Positions 13,139 to 24,732 of a stretch of DNA of 64,000 nucleotides are shown one piece after another. The position numbers and the translations under genes were made by a program. The DNA comes from Lampris incognitus. Its lineage: Eukaryota > Chordata > Actinopteri > Lampriformes > Lampridae. The notes beneath the pieces are model-generated. The model saw only the letters and a program-made list of their open reading frames with translations, made no database searches and was not told the DNA's origin. Location: contig NC_079213.1 of assembly GCF_029633865.1 (NCBI RefSeq), positions 98,565,845-98,629,844 of the forward strand, read 5' to 3'. How positions within the stretch are numbered: position 1 is the first letter of the stretch; each line of letters starts with the position of its first letter.

Positions 13139-15861
13139 CCAAAGCTAACCTAACCTCAATCTAAACATAACCCTAACCTTAACCTAACACTTCCTTTACC
13201 CTAACCTTATTTGATAGCTAACCTTAACCTAACACTTCCCTTATCCTAACCTTAACCAATAGCTAACCTTAACCTAACACTTCCCTTACCCTAACCTTAA
13301 CCTATAGCTAACCTTAACCTAACACTTCCCTTACCCTAACCTTAACCAATAGCTAACCTTAACCTAACACTTCCCTTACCCTAACCCACAGCTAACCTTA
13401 ACCTAACACTTCCCTTACCCTAACCTTAACCCATAGCTAACCTTAACCTAACACTTCCCTTACCCTAACCTTAACCCAAAGCTAACCTTAACCTAACACT
13501 TCCCTTACCCTAACCCATAGCTAACCTTAACCTAACACTTCCCTTACCCTAACCTTAACCCACAGCTAACCCTAACCTAACACTTCCCTTACCCTAACCT
13601 TAACCCACAGCTAACCCAAACCTAACACTTCCTTTACCCTAACCTTAACACATAGCTAACCTTAACCTAACACTTCCCTTAATCTAACCTTAACCAACAG
13701 CTAACCTTAACCTAACACTTCCCTTACCCTAACCCACAGCTAACCTTAACCTAACTCCCCTTACCCTAACCTTAACCCATAGATAACCTTAACCTAACAC
13801 TTCCCTTACCCTAACCTTAACCCAAAGCTAACCTTAACCTAACACGTCCCTTACCCTAACCTTAACCCAAAGCTAACCTTAACCTAACACTTCCCTTACT
13901 CTAACCCATAGCTAACCTTAACCTAACACTTCCCTTACCCTAACCTTAACCCACAGCTAACCCTAACCTAACACTTCCTTTACCCTAACCTTAACCCATA
14001 GCTAACCTTAACCTAACACTTCCCGTATCCTAACCTTAACCAATAGCTAACCTTAACCTAACACTTCCCTTACCCTAACCTTAACCTATAGCTAACCTTA
14101 ACCTAACACTTCCCTTACCTTAACCTTAACATATAGCTAACCTTAACCTAACACTTCCCTTACCCTAACCCAGAGCTAACCTTAACCTAACACTTCCCTT
14201 ACCCTAACCTTAACCCATAGCTAACCTTAACCTAACACTTCCCTTACCCTAACCTTAACCCATAGCTAACCTTAACCTAAGACTTCCCTTACCCTAACCT
14301 TAACCAATAGCTAACCTTAACCTAAAACTTCCCTTACCCTAACCCACAGCTAACCTTAACCTAACACTTCCCTTACCCTAACCTTAACCCATAGATAACC
14401 TTAACCTAACACTTCCCTTACCCTAACCTTTAACCCAACACTTCCCTTACCCTAACCTTAACCCAAAGCTAAACCTAACCTAACACTTCCCTTACCCTAA
14501 CCCATAGCTAACCTTAACCTAACACTTCCCTTACCCTAACCTTAACCCACAGCTAACCCTAACCTAACACTGCCCTTACCCTAACCTTAACCCATAGCTA
14601 ACCCTAACCTAACACTTCCTTTACCCTAACCTTAACCCATAGCTAACCTTAAACTAACACTTCCCTTAATCTAACCTTAACCAATAGCTAACCTTAACCT
14701 AACACTTCCCTTACCCTAACCCACAGCTAACCTTAACCTAACACTTCCCTTACCCTAACCTTAACCCATAGATAACCTTAACCTAACACTTCCCTTACCC
14801 TAACCTTAACCCAAAGCTAACCTTAACCTAACACTTCCCTTACCCTAACCTTAACCCAAAGCTAACCTTAACCTAACACTTCCCTTACCCTAACTCAAAG
14901 CTAACCTTAACCTAACACTTCCCTTACCGTAACCTTAACCCACAGCTAACCCTAACCTAACACTTGCCTTACCCTAACCTTAACCCACAGCTAACCCTAA
15001 CCTAACACTTCCTTTACCCTAACCTTAACCCATAGCTAACCTTAACCTAACACTTCCCTTAATCTAACCTTAACCAATAGCTAACCTTAACCTAACACTT
15101 CCCTTACCCTAACCCACAGCTAACCTTAACCTAACACTTCCCTTACCCTAACCTTAACCCATAGATAACCTTAACCTAACACTTCCCTTACCCTAACGTT
15201 AACCCAAAGCTAACCTTAACCTAACACTTCCCTTACCCTAACCTTAACCCAAAGTTAACCTTAACCTAACACTTCCCTTACCCTAATCCATAGCTAACCT
15301 TAACCTAACACTTCCCTTACCCTAACCCACAGCTAACCTTAACCTAACACTTCCCTTACCCTAACCTTAACCCACAGCTAACCCTAACCTAACACTTCCT
15401 TTACCCTAACCTTAACCAATAGCTAACCTTAACCTAACACTTCCCTTACCCTAACCTTAACCAATAGCTAACCTTAACCTAACACTTCCCTTACCCTAAC
15501 CCACAGCTAACCTTAACCGAACACTTACCTTACCCTAACCTTAACCCATAGCTAACCTTAACCTAACACTTCCCTTACCCTAACCTTAACCTAACACTTC
15601 CCTTACCCTAACCTTAACCCAAATTTAACCTTAACCGAACACTTCCCTTACCCTAACCCATAGCTAACCTTAACCTAACACTTCCCTTACCCTAACCTTA
15701 ACCCATAGCTAACCTTAACCCAACACGTCCCTTACCCTAACCTTAACCCATAGCTAACCTTAACCTAACACTTCCCTTACCCTAACCTTAACCCATAGCT
15801 AACCCTAACCTAACACTTCCTTTACCCTAACCTTAACCAATAGCTAACCTTAACCTAATCG
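13139..15861. repeat. Minisatellite array, 45/39-bp telomere-like units in a 393-bp higher-order repeat
   Basis: There are about 60 tandem copies of a 45-base unit (CTAACCTTAACCTAACACTT + CCCTTACCCTAACCTTAACC + CATAG). Shorter 39-base variants lack one CTTAAC block. The units end in CATAG, CACAG, CAAAG or CAATAG. These endings recur in a fixed order of about nine units. Marker variants repeat exactly 393 bases apart: CTTAATCT at 14665 and 15058, and GATAACC at 14771 and 15164. Earlier periods (markers at 13678 and about 13785) are disturbed by local duplications and deletions. There are no open reading frames. Confidence 0.95.
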
Positions 15862-16354
15862 ATAACTAACCCCAGGGGCGGAGGCAGACATTGTAAACAC
15901 TCAGGGCTTAGCCTGAGGCCCAGGGGCATGTTCCCCCGGGGAGGTCCCCCCACCCCCATTTACATCGGCTATATGCACTATTTTTCAAGCCATTTGAGAT
16001 AAAAGAATGCATAAAAATATGCACTGTACATCATTTGGGAAAAACATGGTAGTTGCCCAGGGGGAAAAAAATCGTCTTGTAGAGCCTACATCCTATTTTC
16101 CATCCAATTGTTCTCACACGGTCTTCATCATTCTGAACCCATAAGAACAAATGTGGACGATGACTAATTTCCACTCCTGCCACCTAAAAAGAGGCAAAAA
16201 TTATCTGACGTTACTATTTTTAAGTTATATAACATAGGTTGGGTAGGAATTTGGTGTAAACAGCACTACTAATGTTGAAACCTATTTTTGTGATACTATG
16301 ATGGAGTCGAGTTCACAGGATGAATGTTTTGCTGACAAATTTCTATATTTGAAT

Positions 16355-16521
16355 CTCAGCTCATCTCATCTTCAACCACTTTTCCGGGGTCGGGTCACGG
16401 TGGCAGCAAGCTAGGTAGGGCACTCCAGACGTCCCTCTCCCCAGCAACACCCTCCAGCTCCTCCTGGGGGATAGTGCAAGTATACTAGTGCTAGTACACA
16501 AGTACCAAGTAGTGTCAATTT
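16355..16521. repeat. Dispersed repeat B, copy 1
   Basis: This shares about 150 bases at high identity with 22775-22936, including GGTGGCAGCAAGCTA, CACTCCAGACGTCCCTCTCC and the palindrome-rich AAGTATACTAGTGCTAGTAC. It stands directly upstream of the Tc1 relic. The family is not recognised with confidence. Confidence 0.7.
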
Positions 16522-16555
16522 TGCCACCTTTGCAATAAGTCAGTTCATGAAATTT

Positions 16556-17572
16556 TTTCCCTGCTAGATATTCCAGTCAACTATAAGTGGTATTATTGAA
16601 AAGTGGAAGCGTTTAGGAACAACAGCAACTCAGCCATGAAGTGGCAGACAACGTAAATTCACACAGCGGGGTCAACAAGTGATGAGGTGCATAGTGTGTT
16701 AAAGTCGCCAACGCTCTGTTGACTCAATAACTGCAGCATTCCAACCTTCCTCTGGCATTAACATCAGCACAAAAACTGTGCGCCGGGAGCTTCATGGAAT
16801 GGGTTTTCATGGCCGAGCAGCTGCATTACATCACCAAGTACGATGCCAAGCATCAGATGGAGTGGTGTAAAGCACACTGCCACTGGACTCTGGAGCAGTG
16901 GAAATGTGTTGTGTGGAGTGATGAATCACGCTTCTCTGTCTGGCAGTCTGATGGACGAGTCTGGGTTTGGTGGATGCCAGGAGAACGTTACCTGCCTGGT
17001 TGCATTGTGCCAACTGTAAAGTTAGGTGGAGGAGGGATAATTGTATGGGGTTGTTTTTCAGGGGTTGGGCTAAGCCCCTTAGTTCCAGTGAAGGGAAATG
17101 TTAATGCTTCAGCATACCAAGACAGTTTGGACAATTCTATGCTTCCAACTTTGTGGGAAAAGTTTAGGGAGGGCCTTTTCTGTTCCAGCATGACTGTGCT
17201 CCAGTGCACAAAACAAGGTCCATTAAGACATGGTTGGGTGAGTTTGGTGTGGAAGAACTTGACTGGCCCACACAGAGCCCTGACCTCAACCCCATCGAAC
17301 ACCTTTGGGATTAACTAGAACGGTGATTGCGAGCCAGGTCTTCTCATCTAACATCAGCGCCTGACCTCACAAATGCTCTTCTGGATAAATGGGCAAAAAT
17401 GCCCGCAGACACACTCCAAAATCTTGTGGAAAGCCTTCCCAGAAGAGTGGAAGGTGTACAGCTGCAAAGAGGGGGCCAACTCCATATTAATGCCTATGGA
17501 TTTAGAATAGGATGTCATAAAAGCTACTGTAGGTGTAACGGCCAGGTGTCCCAATACTTTTGTACATATAGT
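16556..17572 (+). mobile_element. Tc1-like DNA transposon relic (DD34E transposase)
   Basis: A helix-turn-helix-like segment (GIIEKWKRLGTTATQ at about 16590-16634) leads into the catalytic part: [20 protein letters not shown] (16909-16968), [15 protein letters not shown] (17029-17073), and in other frames [18 protein letters not shown] and LPRRVEG. The right terminus (GTGTCCCAATACTTTTGTAC, 17547-17566) is a standard Tc1 end. The matching left end is missing. Frameshifts after about 17190 and a stop in the IEHLWD region make it inactive. Confidence 0.9.
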
Positions 17573-17755
17573 GTATGTGTTAGTTTAGATATATGTGTTA
17601 GTATGTGTGTTCTTGAAGTTCTTTTAGTTTTTAGATGTGTTTTTGTCTTTGTTTTGTTCTGCTGTGGGCTGGGGGGAAACGATATTTCATTTCATTTCCT
17701 GTACGGAAGTACAGGAAATGAAACGACAGTGTTCCTGACTCCTGATTCCTGATAC
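17573..17755 (+). repeat. Dispersed family X, 3' end fragment
   Basis: This matches the 3' end of the longer family-X copy at 24733-25590: TGTTAGTTTAGATATATGTG, CTGCTGTGGGCTGGGGG, ATTTCATTTCATTT, and the CTGATTCCTGAT tail. It abuts the right end of the Tc1 relic. Confidence 0.75.
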
Positions 17756-17991
17756 GTCTTTATGCATGCTCAATAATCCAGATAAGGAAATCAAAGGAAG
17801 AAAGTTGAATCAGTTCATCTGGACACAACGTTTATTAAGAGAGATACGTTTCATCACTCATCTAAGTGAGCTCTTCAGTCTCAACTGACTACAGGTATCC
17901 CCACCCTTATAAACAATACAGTGGAATAACAACCGAAAACGATTGGTTTCATATGCAAATTGCCGTGAGCATTAACTAGAGTTTTAATGCC

Positions 17992-18067
17992 AATGTGATT
18001 CAAACCAGGGTTTTACTGCTCCACAAGGCAGCATCGCTAACCGCTCAACCAAAGGGGCTGACCCCCC
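17992..18067 (-). repeat. tRNA-like core (not a functional tRNA gene)
   Basis: Read on the minus strand this gives an A-box-like TTGGTTGAGCGGTTAGCG and a B-box-like GGTTTGAATCA about 45 bases apart, sharing the GCCTTGTGG block with 57675-57752. The acceptor stem does not pair well. It is best seen as a SINE or tRNA-derived fragment within the Penelope element's left part. Confidence 0.5.
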
Positions 18068-18749
18068 GGCCAATTGGCCAGTGAGTCTTTTTAGTAGTTT
18101 ACATGTACTATTCACAGAGGATTGAGGAACAGTTGCAATCACAGCGTTGTAAGATGGTGACAGATGTACTCTTAGCCCCTCCCCCCCGCCCAAGATGGTC
18201 GTTCCCTCTTCACATAGATGGCCTCTTTGATTCCCCATTCAAACCAGCGTTGCTCCCTGTCAAGGATGTGCAAACCCTCATCCTTGAATGGGTAGACTGT
18301 GGAGTCCTGGCCTGACGTATTAGCTCTCCTGTGTTGAGCCATCCTCTTGGCCGTCCAACATCACCAGAGATGAGAGGAAAGTTCTCATGACTCTCAGTAA
18401 GGACAATAATATCATCATCCTTCTGGCAGACAAAGGCAGATGCACTGTTGTATTAAACCAGACAGACTATCATGAGAAAGTTGTGACGTTACTTAGCGAT
18501 GAGAAAGTTATGACATTACTTAGCAACATGAATACTTGTGAGCCCCTGAAACGAGATCCAGGCAGTGGTTACAAGAAAAAAGTGATAGACTGTCTGAAGC
18601 TTTTAGAACAGGACAGCACTATTGACAGAATGTTGTACTGTAGATTATACCCAGAGGAAGCAACACCTAGTCTGGTTTACCTAAGATACATAAACAGGAT
18701 GTGCCATTACCGCCTATTGTTTGTATGATTAACTCAGTGACCTATATGT

Positions 18750-18895
18750 CAAGTCAAGTCAATTTTATTTGTATAGCCCAATATCACAAGTTACAAATTT
18801 GCCTCAGTGGGCTTAACATCAACACAACATCCTGTCCTTATACCCTCTCATCGGATAAAGAACAATTCCCAAAAAAACCTTTAACATCTCTAACT
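18750..18895 (-). repeat. Dispersed family Y insertion in the Penelope RT frame
   Basis: The sequence GTCAAGTCAATTTTATTTGT followed by ATAGCCCAATATCACAAGTT is the reverse complement of the tails at 32318-32398 and 33467-33545. It replaces the codons expected between the SVTYM and NPLVGS segments of the Penelope frame, so it inserted after the element did. Confidence 0.75.
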
Positions 18896-20951
18896 TTCTT
18901 AACCCGTTGGTAGGCAGTAATTAACATCACATTCAGAACACTATGGATTTTGTGGATAAGGTGAGGGACATCATTATGGGGGGGGGGGGGGGACAATGGT
19001 CTCTTATGATGCTAAGTCTCTCTTCACGAGTGTTCCTGTTGATGAAGCAGTGGCGGGAGTCCATATGAAATTACAAGGTGACCCCACCCTTAGCAATAGG
19101 ACCGCCCTTAACACTGACCAAGTGTGTCCGCTCCTGAAGCTGTGTCTTCAGTCCACGTACTTCACATACAGGGGGCAGTACTTTCGGCAGAGGCATGGGT
19201 GTGCTATGGGTTCCGCAGTCTCACCTGTAGTGGCCAACCTGAATATGGAAGCAGTGGAAAAGAGGGCTCTGATGTCCTATCCAGGGACACCACCTAGCCA
19301 TTGGTTCAGATTTGTGGATGACACCTGGGTTAAAATTAAATCTCAGGACGTACCACATTTCACCGTCCACATTAACTCTGTGGACAACCACATCAAGTTC
19401 ACCAGGGAGGATGTGAAAAATGACAGGTTAGCCTTCTTAGACTGTGAAATTGCAATTGGTGATGGGGGAAACTTGATTGTTAATGTTTGCCATAAACCAA
19501 CATATACTGATCAGTACTTAAGGTTTGACTCTCATCATCCACCGGAGCACAAACTAGGGGTCATCAGGATGTTGTACCACCGAGCTGACAACGTCCCCAC
19601 CGACACAGCAGCTGGGGAAGGGGAGAAATCCCACGTTAAACAGGCCCTGGTTAAGTGTGGTTATCCTAACTGAGCATTTGTCAAAGCCAGGAAGACGTCC
19701 AAACAGTGCACCAGCCAATCAAAGGGAGAAGGACAACAACTGCCAGTGGTGATTCTGTATGTGGCAGGAGTGTCGAAACAGTTGAGCTGTGTATTTTGCA
19801 AACATCACATCTCAGTTGCTTTCAAACCCAAAACCATGTTGCACCAGAAACTGGTCCACCCCAAGGATCGGGTCCCCCAGCACAAACAGAGCAATATAGT
19901 AAACACTGTTAAGTGCCAAGAGGATTGCCATGCCTTGAACATCTGGGAAACCAAACCGACACTGGCCAAGAGGATGGCACAACACAGAAGAACTAACACG
20001 TCAGGTCAGGACTCCACAGTCTACACCATCTACAGCCCAGTGGCCACTCTTTCAAGGATTAGGATGTGCACATGCTTGATAGGGAGGAATGCTGGTTTGA
20101 ATGGGGAGTCAAAGAGGCCGTCTATGTGAAGAGGGAACGACCATACCTGAACCGGGGGGCTAAAATTACATCTGTCGCTATCTTACAATGCGATGATTGC
20201 AACCATTCCCCTATCCTCTGTGACTAGTACACATTGGCACTGAATCTCTAGTTAATGATCACGGCATTTTGCATATGAAACCGATCATTTTCAGTCATTA
20301 TGCCACTGTATTGTTTATAAGGGTGGGGATACCTGCAGCCAGTTGAGACTGAAGAGGTCATTTAGATGAGTGATGAAACATTTCTCTCAATAAACATTGT
20401 GTCCAGATGAACTGATTCATCTTTCTTCTTTGAATTATTCACATATCGTATCAAAACACTCAAACTGATCTCCAAACCAAACCAGCCGAATAAGCTAATT
20501 TTTTGTGTAACCAGTTATCAATATCAATATTAAAAACTCACATTTTGTGCCAAAAACATCTTAAAGTACCCCTCCAGACAAATTTTAAAGTTTAAAATAC
20601 TCTGAGAGATGGTTAATATGTTGTTTAACATGGTTTTCCCGTATAAAAAGTGGGGGGAAAAACAACTCTGAAAAGGGACTGGAAGCACATCTACTCTTTC
20701 TCACTGATTAAGAAATTCAGGCTCTATGAGTATGCAAATATCAAAGGCCTTGCACCCCGCCCACCACCACTACTTGCTCCATATTGACTGGTGAAAGGGC
20801 GGTGCGCATCAAGATGGGTAGAGTTAGAGCAAACATCGGAGATTCAGCCATACATGTTCGAGCTTCAGTCAGACCCAGACTCAGACTCAGTTGTGCACCA
20901 AAATCAGCAACTAGCAGACAGATGTATCAGAATAATAAGTGTAGTTAGCTT

Positions 20952-21401
20952 CTTTTTTGGGGGGGGGTTCCCCCTTTTTCTTCCCAGTTGGACTTGGCCA
21001 ATTACCCCACTCTTTCGAGCTGTTCCGGTCGCTGCTCCACCCCCTCTGCCGATCCAGGGAGGGCTGCAGACTACCATATGTCTCCTCCAATACATGTGGA
21101 GTCGCTAGCTGCTTCTTTTCACCTGACAGTGAGGAGTTTCACCAGGGGGACATAGTGCGTGGGATTATCACGCTATTCCCCCCAGTCCTCCCTCCCCGAC
21201 AGGCACCCCGACCAACCAGAGGAGGTGCTAGTCCAGCGACCAGAACACATACCCACATCCAGCTTCCCACCCGCAGACACGGCCTTATCAAATTGTGTCT
21301 GTAGGGATGCCCGACCAAGCCGGAGGTAACACGAGGATTCGAACCGGCAATCCCTGTGTTGGTAGGCAATGGATTGGACCGCCATGCAACCCGGATGCCT
21401 T
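20952..21401 (-). mobile_element. tRNA-derived SINE (family A), copy 3
   Basis: The tail-side body is at 20975-21160 and the reversed tRNA head at about 21310-21401 (ACCGCCATGCAACCCGGATG). A and B boxes are recognisable on the minus strand (B box reversed as GGATTCGAACCGG, 21334-21346). It has the same layout as copies 2, 4 and 5. Confidence 0.9.
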
Positions 21402-22774
21402 GCTGGCATCTTTTATTTTTGTATGTTATTTGTTAGCTTGTAACAGGCAGTGGCTGACACAGCAGTGGTTGTGAATCTGCTACGATGTTAGTGTGTTCAC
21501 ATTGTCACATTATTAATTATATGCCAGACGTCTAATCAAAGTTTGCATAGAGACATATTCCGTCTGACTAAGATTTTTATATTACGTGTAATATCTATCT
21601 TGATAGCCGACCAAGTTTGCCTGGGAGCTGGTTCATTGGCTGTAGTCTAAAATTCAAAACCACTGGGACGTCAGAGTGAGGTGACCCGCACCAAAGTTAA
21701 GTTTATGGTTCCCAGAGTTTTGTTTGGGACCAAACCCGTAAAGCAACAGTGGGGTGAACCCCCTGACACCAACGGCTCCTGACGCCGCTCCATCAGCCCT
21801 CGGAGCGCATGACGACGGATGCGTTTAGTGGTGCCGCCGGAGCAAGGGGGACCTGCACGAGCCCGGTCGAGATTTAAGTCCAGACTGGAAAAGAGGTTTA
21901 CATTGCACACTGCGGCTACCATCATCATTTCATATGGCCAAACTTTTGAAATGTTAGTGAAACACATAGTTTACAGTTTTACTATTACCTAACTAACTAG
22001 CAAAACGCTAATGTAGATAATGCTATTCATAAGTCACAAAGGACATTTGTTACATACAGAAAGCTTTCATTTGACTGCTGGTTGAGTAAGGGAGATACAT
22101 AATTTAAACATCGACTCCCGCTCGCTGTCGCAGTTCCAGAATAAATAGTCGGCACAGCATTAAACTTCACAACTTATTACTTGAAAACCCAGTGACTATT
22201 ACATTAAGTAATGGAAACACTCCATATTGAAATGAGCATTGGAGATACGCTGTCCTTCCAGATTTGGGGGCATGTGAGCCCAATGTAAATAAATTCCAAC
22301 TATTTTATCAGTGTAGTGGGATTTTTGGGTCGATAGTGCAAGGAAGCTCCAGGGTTGTGTTTACATCCAAAAACTGCACACTCCATCATGTTTGCTGTCA
22401 AAACTTTCACTAAGCTAATGCAAACTCGCTCTCTGTACCGACAAGTCCGCTCTGTGCAGGACTTTCCAGGTTTCTTTGCCTACCCTGCATTTGCATATTA
22501 GCCAGCAATTGGCTTTCAGATTTGTGACGCGCCAAATCTAGTTTGCCTGGCGTACTTTTGAATCTCAGATTTTAGGGAAGAGCACAGACAGCAAGCACCT
22601 CCTCTAATAAAGGAATGTGAAAACACTGCTCTGGTTACACACTTTGCACAGATACAAGTCAGTATAGTCAAGGCCAGACAATTTAGGGGACACAAACGTG
22701 AGAAAAACACATTTTTGAGTGTAGGGGTATTTCAAACTCACATTAGACATCACACCAGTGTCAATTTCTCTCAT
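21402..22774. other. Gene-free stretch
   Basis: Only short unconvincing frames occur on both strands. No domain, splice-consistent exon or recognised repeat was found. Confidence 0.5.
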
Positions 22775-22936
22775 CTCTCATCATCAGCCGCTTCTATGGG
22801 GTCAGGTCGTGGTGGCAGCAAGCTAAGTAGGGCACTCCAGACGTCCCTCTCCCCAGCAACGCCCTCCAGCTCCTCCTGGGGGATAGTGCAAGTATACTAG
22901 TACTAGTACACAAGTACCAAGTAGTGTCAATTTTTG
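22775..22936. repeat. Dispersed repeat B, copy 2
   Basis: This is highly similar to 16355-16521 over GGTGGCAGCAAGCTAAGTAG, CTCCAGACGTCCCTCTCCCC and AGTACACAAGTACCAAGTAG. The two copies are in the same orientation and about 6.4 kb apart. Confidence 0.7.
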
Positions 22937-23918
22937 TGTCAAAAATCGGAGTCATAATTCAATCAAACCTGAACACACAGACATGATACACATATTCTTA
23001 GATTCAGTATGACTTACACTTTCAAAGAATTCAATTATATCCAATGTCCATTGCAAATAAATTTCCATAAATCTGTTTAGAAATCAGAGAAAAAGGAGCT
23101 CCTTATAACTCCAAAACTTGCTAGGGAATCATCGCGTTTCAACGTTTTCTTCAGTATCAAAGTAATCCAGTGATAGTTGTCAGTACATCGAATGGCATAT
23201 AGCAAAAAGATATTTATAATAACTAATTTGATATTTTCCAAAATATAAATAAAAGTTAAAAAAAGGGGGCTCGTGTTATAGCCCTGTGGGCTAATGTTTG
23301 GCAACATATTTCCTGTTTCTGTTTAGTTTACATCTGTTCATATAAGTGACAACTTTTTAAACCCATCCACTAAGGATGCACAACCCAGTGCATTCTTAGT
23401 GCCGGTCCCAAGCCCGGATAAATGGGGAGAGTTGCATCAGGTAGGGCATCTGGCGTAAAACCTTTCCCAAATCAAATATGTGGATCATAAATCAGACTTC
23501 CATATCCGATCGGTCGAGGCCCGGGTTACCAAGGACCACCACCGATACTGTTGGCCAGCAGGGTGCCAGTGGAAACTGCTACTGTAAGGCAAAGGAGAAA
23601 GAGAGGGGGAGGGCATGTCCAGAGGCAGTGGGAAACGAGGTAGGTAAGAGTGTGGAGGGGTGAGTCGGAAGTTTGAATGTTGGCACTATGACTGGTAAAG
23701 GGAGAGAGCTGGCTGATATGATGGAGAGAAGGGAGGTAGATATAGTGTGTGTGCAAGAGACCAGGTGAAAGGGGAGTAAGGCCAGGAGCATCAGAGGTGG
23801 GTTCAAACTCTTCTACCATGGTGTGGATGGGAGGAAAAATGGGTTAGGGGTAATTCTGAAGGGAGATTATATCAAGAGTGTGTTGGAGGTGAAGAGAGTG
23901 TCAAGACAGAGTGATGAG

Positions 23919-24178
23919 GCTGCTCCCGTTAGGGGTCGCCACAGCGGATCATCCGTTTCCATTTCTTCCTGTCCTCTGCATCTTCCTCTGTCACACCAGC
24001 CAACTGCATGTCCTCTCTCACCACATCCATAAACCTCCTCTTTGGCCTTCCTGTTTTCCTCTTCCCTGGCAGCTCCATATTCAGCATCCTTCTCCCAATA
24101 TACCCAGCATCTCTCCTCCACAGATGTCCAAGCCATCTCAATCTTGCTTCTCTTGTTTTGTCTCCAAAACATCCGAGG
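23919..24178 (-). mobile_element. 5'-truncated RTE tail inserted antisense into RTE copy 2
   Basis: GGCTGCTCCCGTTAGGGGTC at the left end is the reversed RTE 3' end, and the segment continues back to the GDKTREARLRWLGHLW region. It is bounded by a 14-base target-site duplication GACAGAGTGATGAG (23905-23918 and 24179-24192). The CGG-type tail has almost no AGT repeats left. Confidence 0.9.
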
Positions 24179-24732
24179 GACAGAGTGATGAGTATGAAGC
24201 TGGAAATTAAAGGTGTGAGGATGAATGTTATCAGCACAAATGCCCCACAAGTTGGGTGTGAGATGGAAGAGAAAGAAGAGTGGAGTGAGTTGGATGAAGT
24301 GGTAGAGAGTGTATCCAAGGAGAAGAGCATGGTGATTGGAGTGGACTTCAATGGACATGTTGGTGAAGGGAACAGCGATGATGAGGTGGTGATAGGTGGG
24401 AATGGTGTCAAGGAGAGAAATGTGAAAGGACATAGGGTGGTTGATTTTGTGAAAAGGACGGAAATGGCTGTGGTGAATACATATTTCAAGAAGAGGGAGT
24501 AACACAGGGTGATGTATAAGAGTGGAGGAAGGTGCACACAAGTGGACTATATCATATGCAGGAGGTGCGATCTGAAAGGGATTGATTACTGCAAGGTGGT
24601 GACAGGGGAGAATGTAGCTAGGCAGCGTTGCATGGTGGTCTGTAGGATGACTTTGGAGATCAAGAAGAAGAAGAGAGTGAATGCAGAGCCAAGGATCAAA
24701 TGGTGGAAGTTGAAAGAGGAAGACTGTTGTCT

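Larger units (their letters stand above)
17788..20443 (+). mobile_element. Penelope-like retroelement with inverted ends (RT + GIY-YIG), nearly full length
   Basis: The left arm (about 17788-17980) is an inverted copy of the right arm (about 20247-20443). Both carry the AATCAGTTCATCTGGACAC and AAGGGTGGGGATACCTG blocks. Between them one reading frame runs through the N-terminal part (18387-18728), RT motifs YDAKSLFTSVPVDEA (19005-19049), GCAMGSAVSPVVAN (about 19200) and FVDDTWV (19312-19332), then KPTYTDQYLRFDSHHPPEHK. After one TGA at 19671 the same frame continues into a GIY-YIG-type endonuclease region (TVKCQEDC...LNIWETKPTLAKRMAQHRR, to 20130). The usual YIG reads NIW. Other damage is a repeat insertion at about 18750-18895 and a poly-G run near 18978-18992. 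Confidence 0.92.

Noticed and set aside
13139-15861. CRISPR-like array or true telomere end
   Set aside because: Units are contiguous without spacers, the host is a vertebrate, and the words are mixed variants rather than pure CCCTAA. It is an interstitial minisatellite.
20350-20400. Hammerhead ribozyme in the Penelope terminal arm
   Set aside because: Some Penelope elements carry one. Here GATGAGTGATGAAAC resembles part of the core, but the full CUGANGA...GAAA arrangement with three stems could not be shown by eye.
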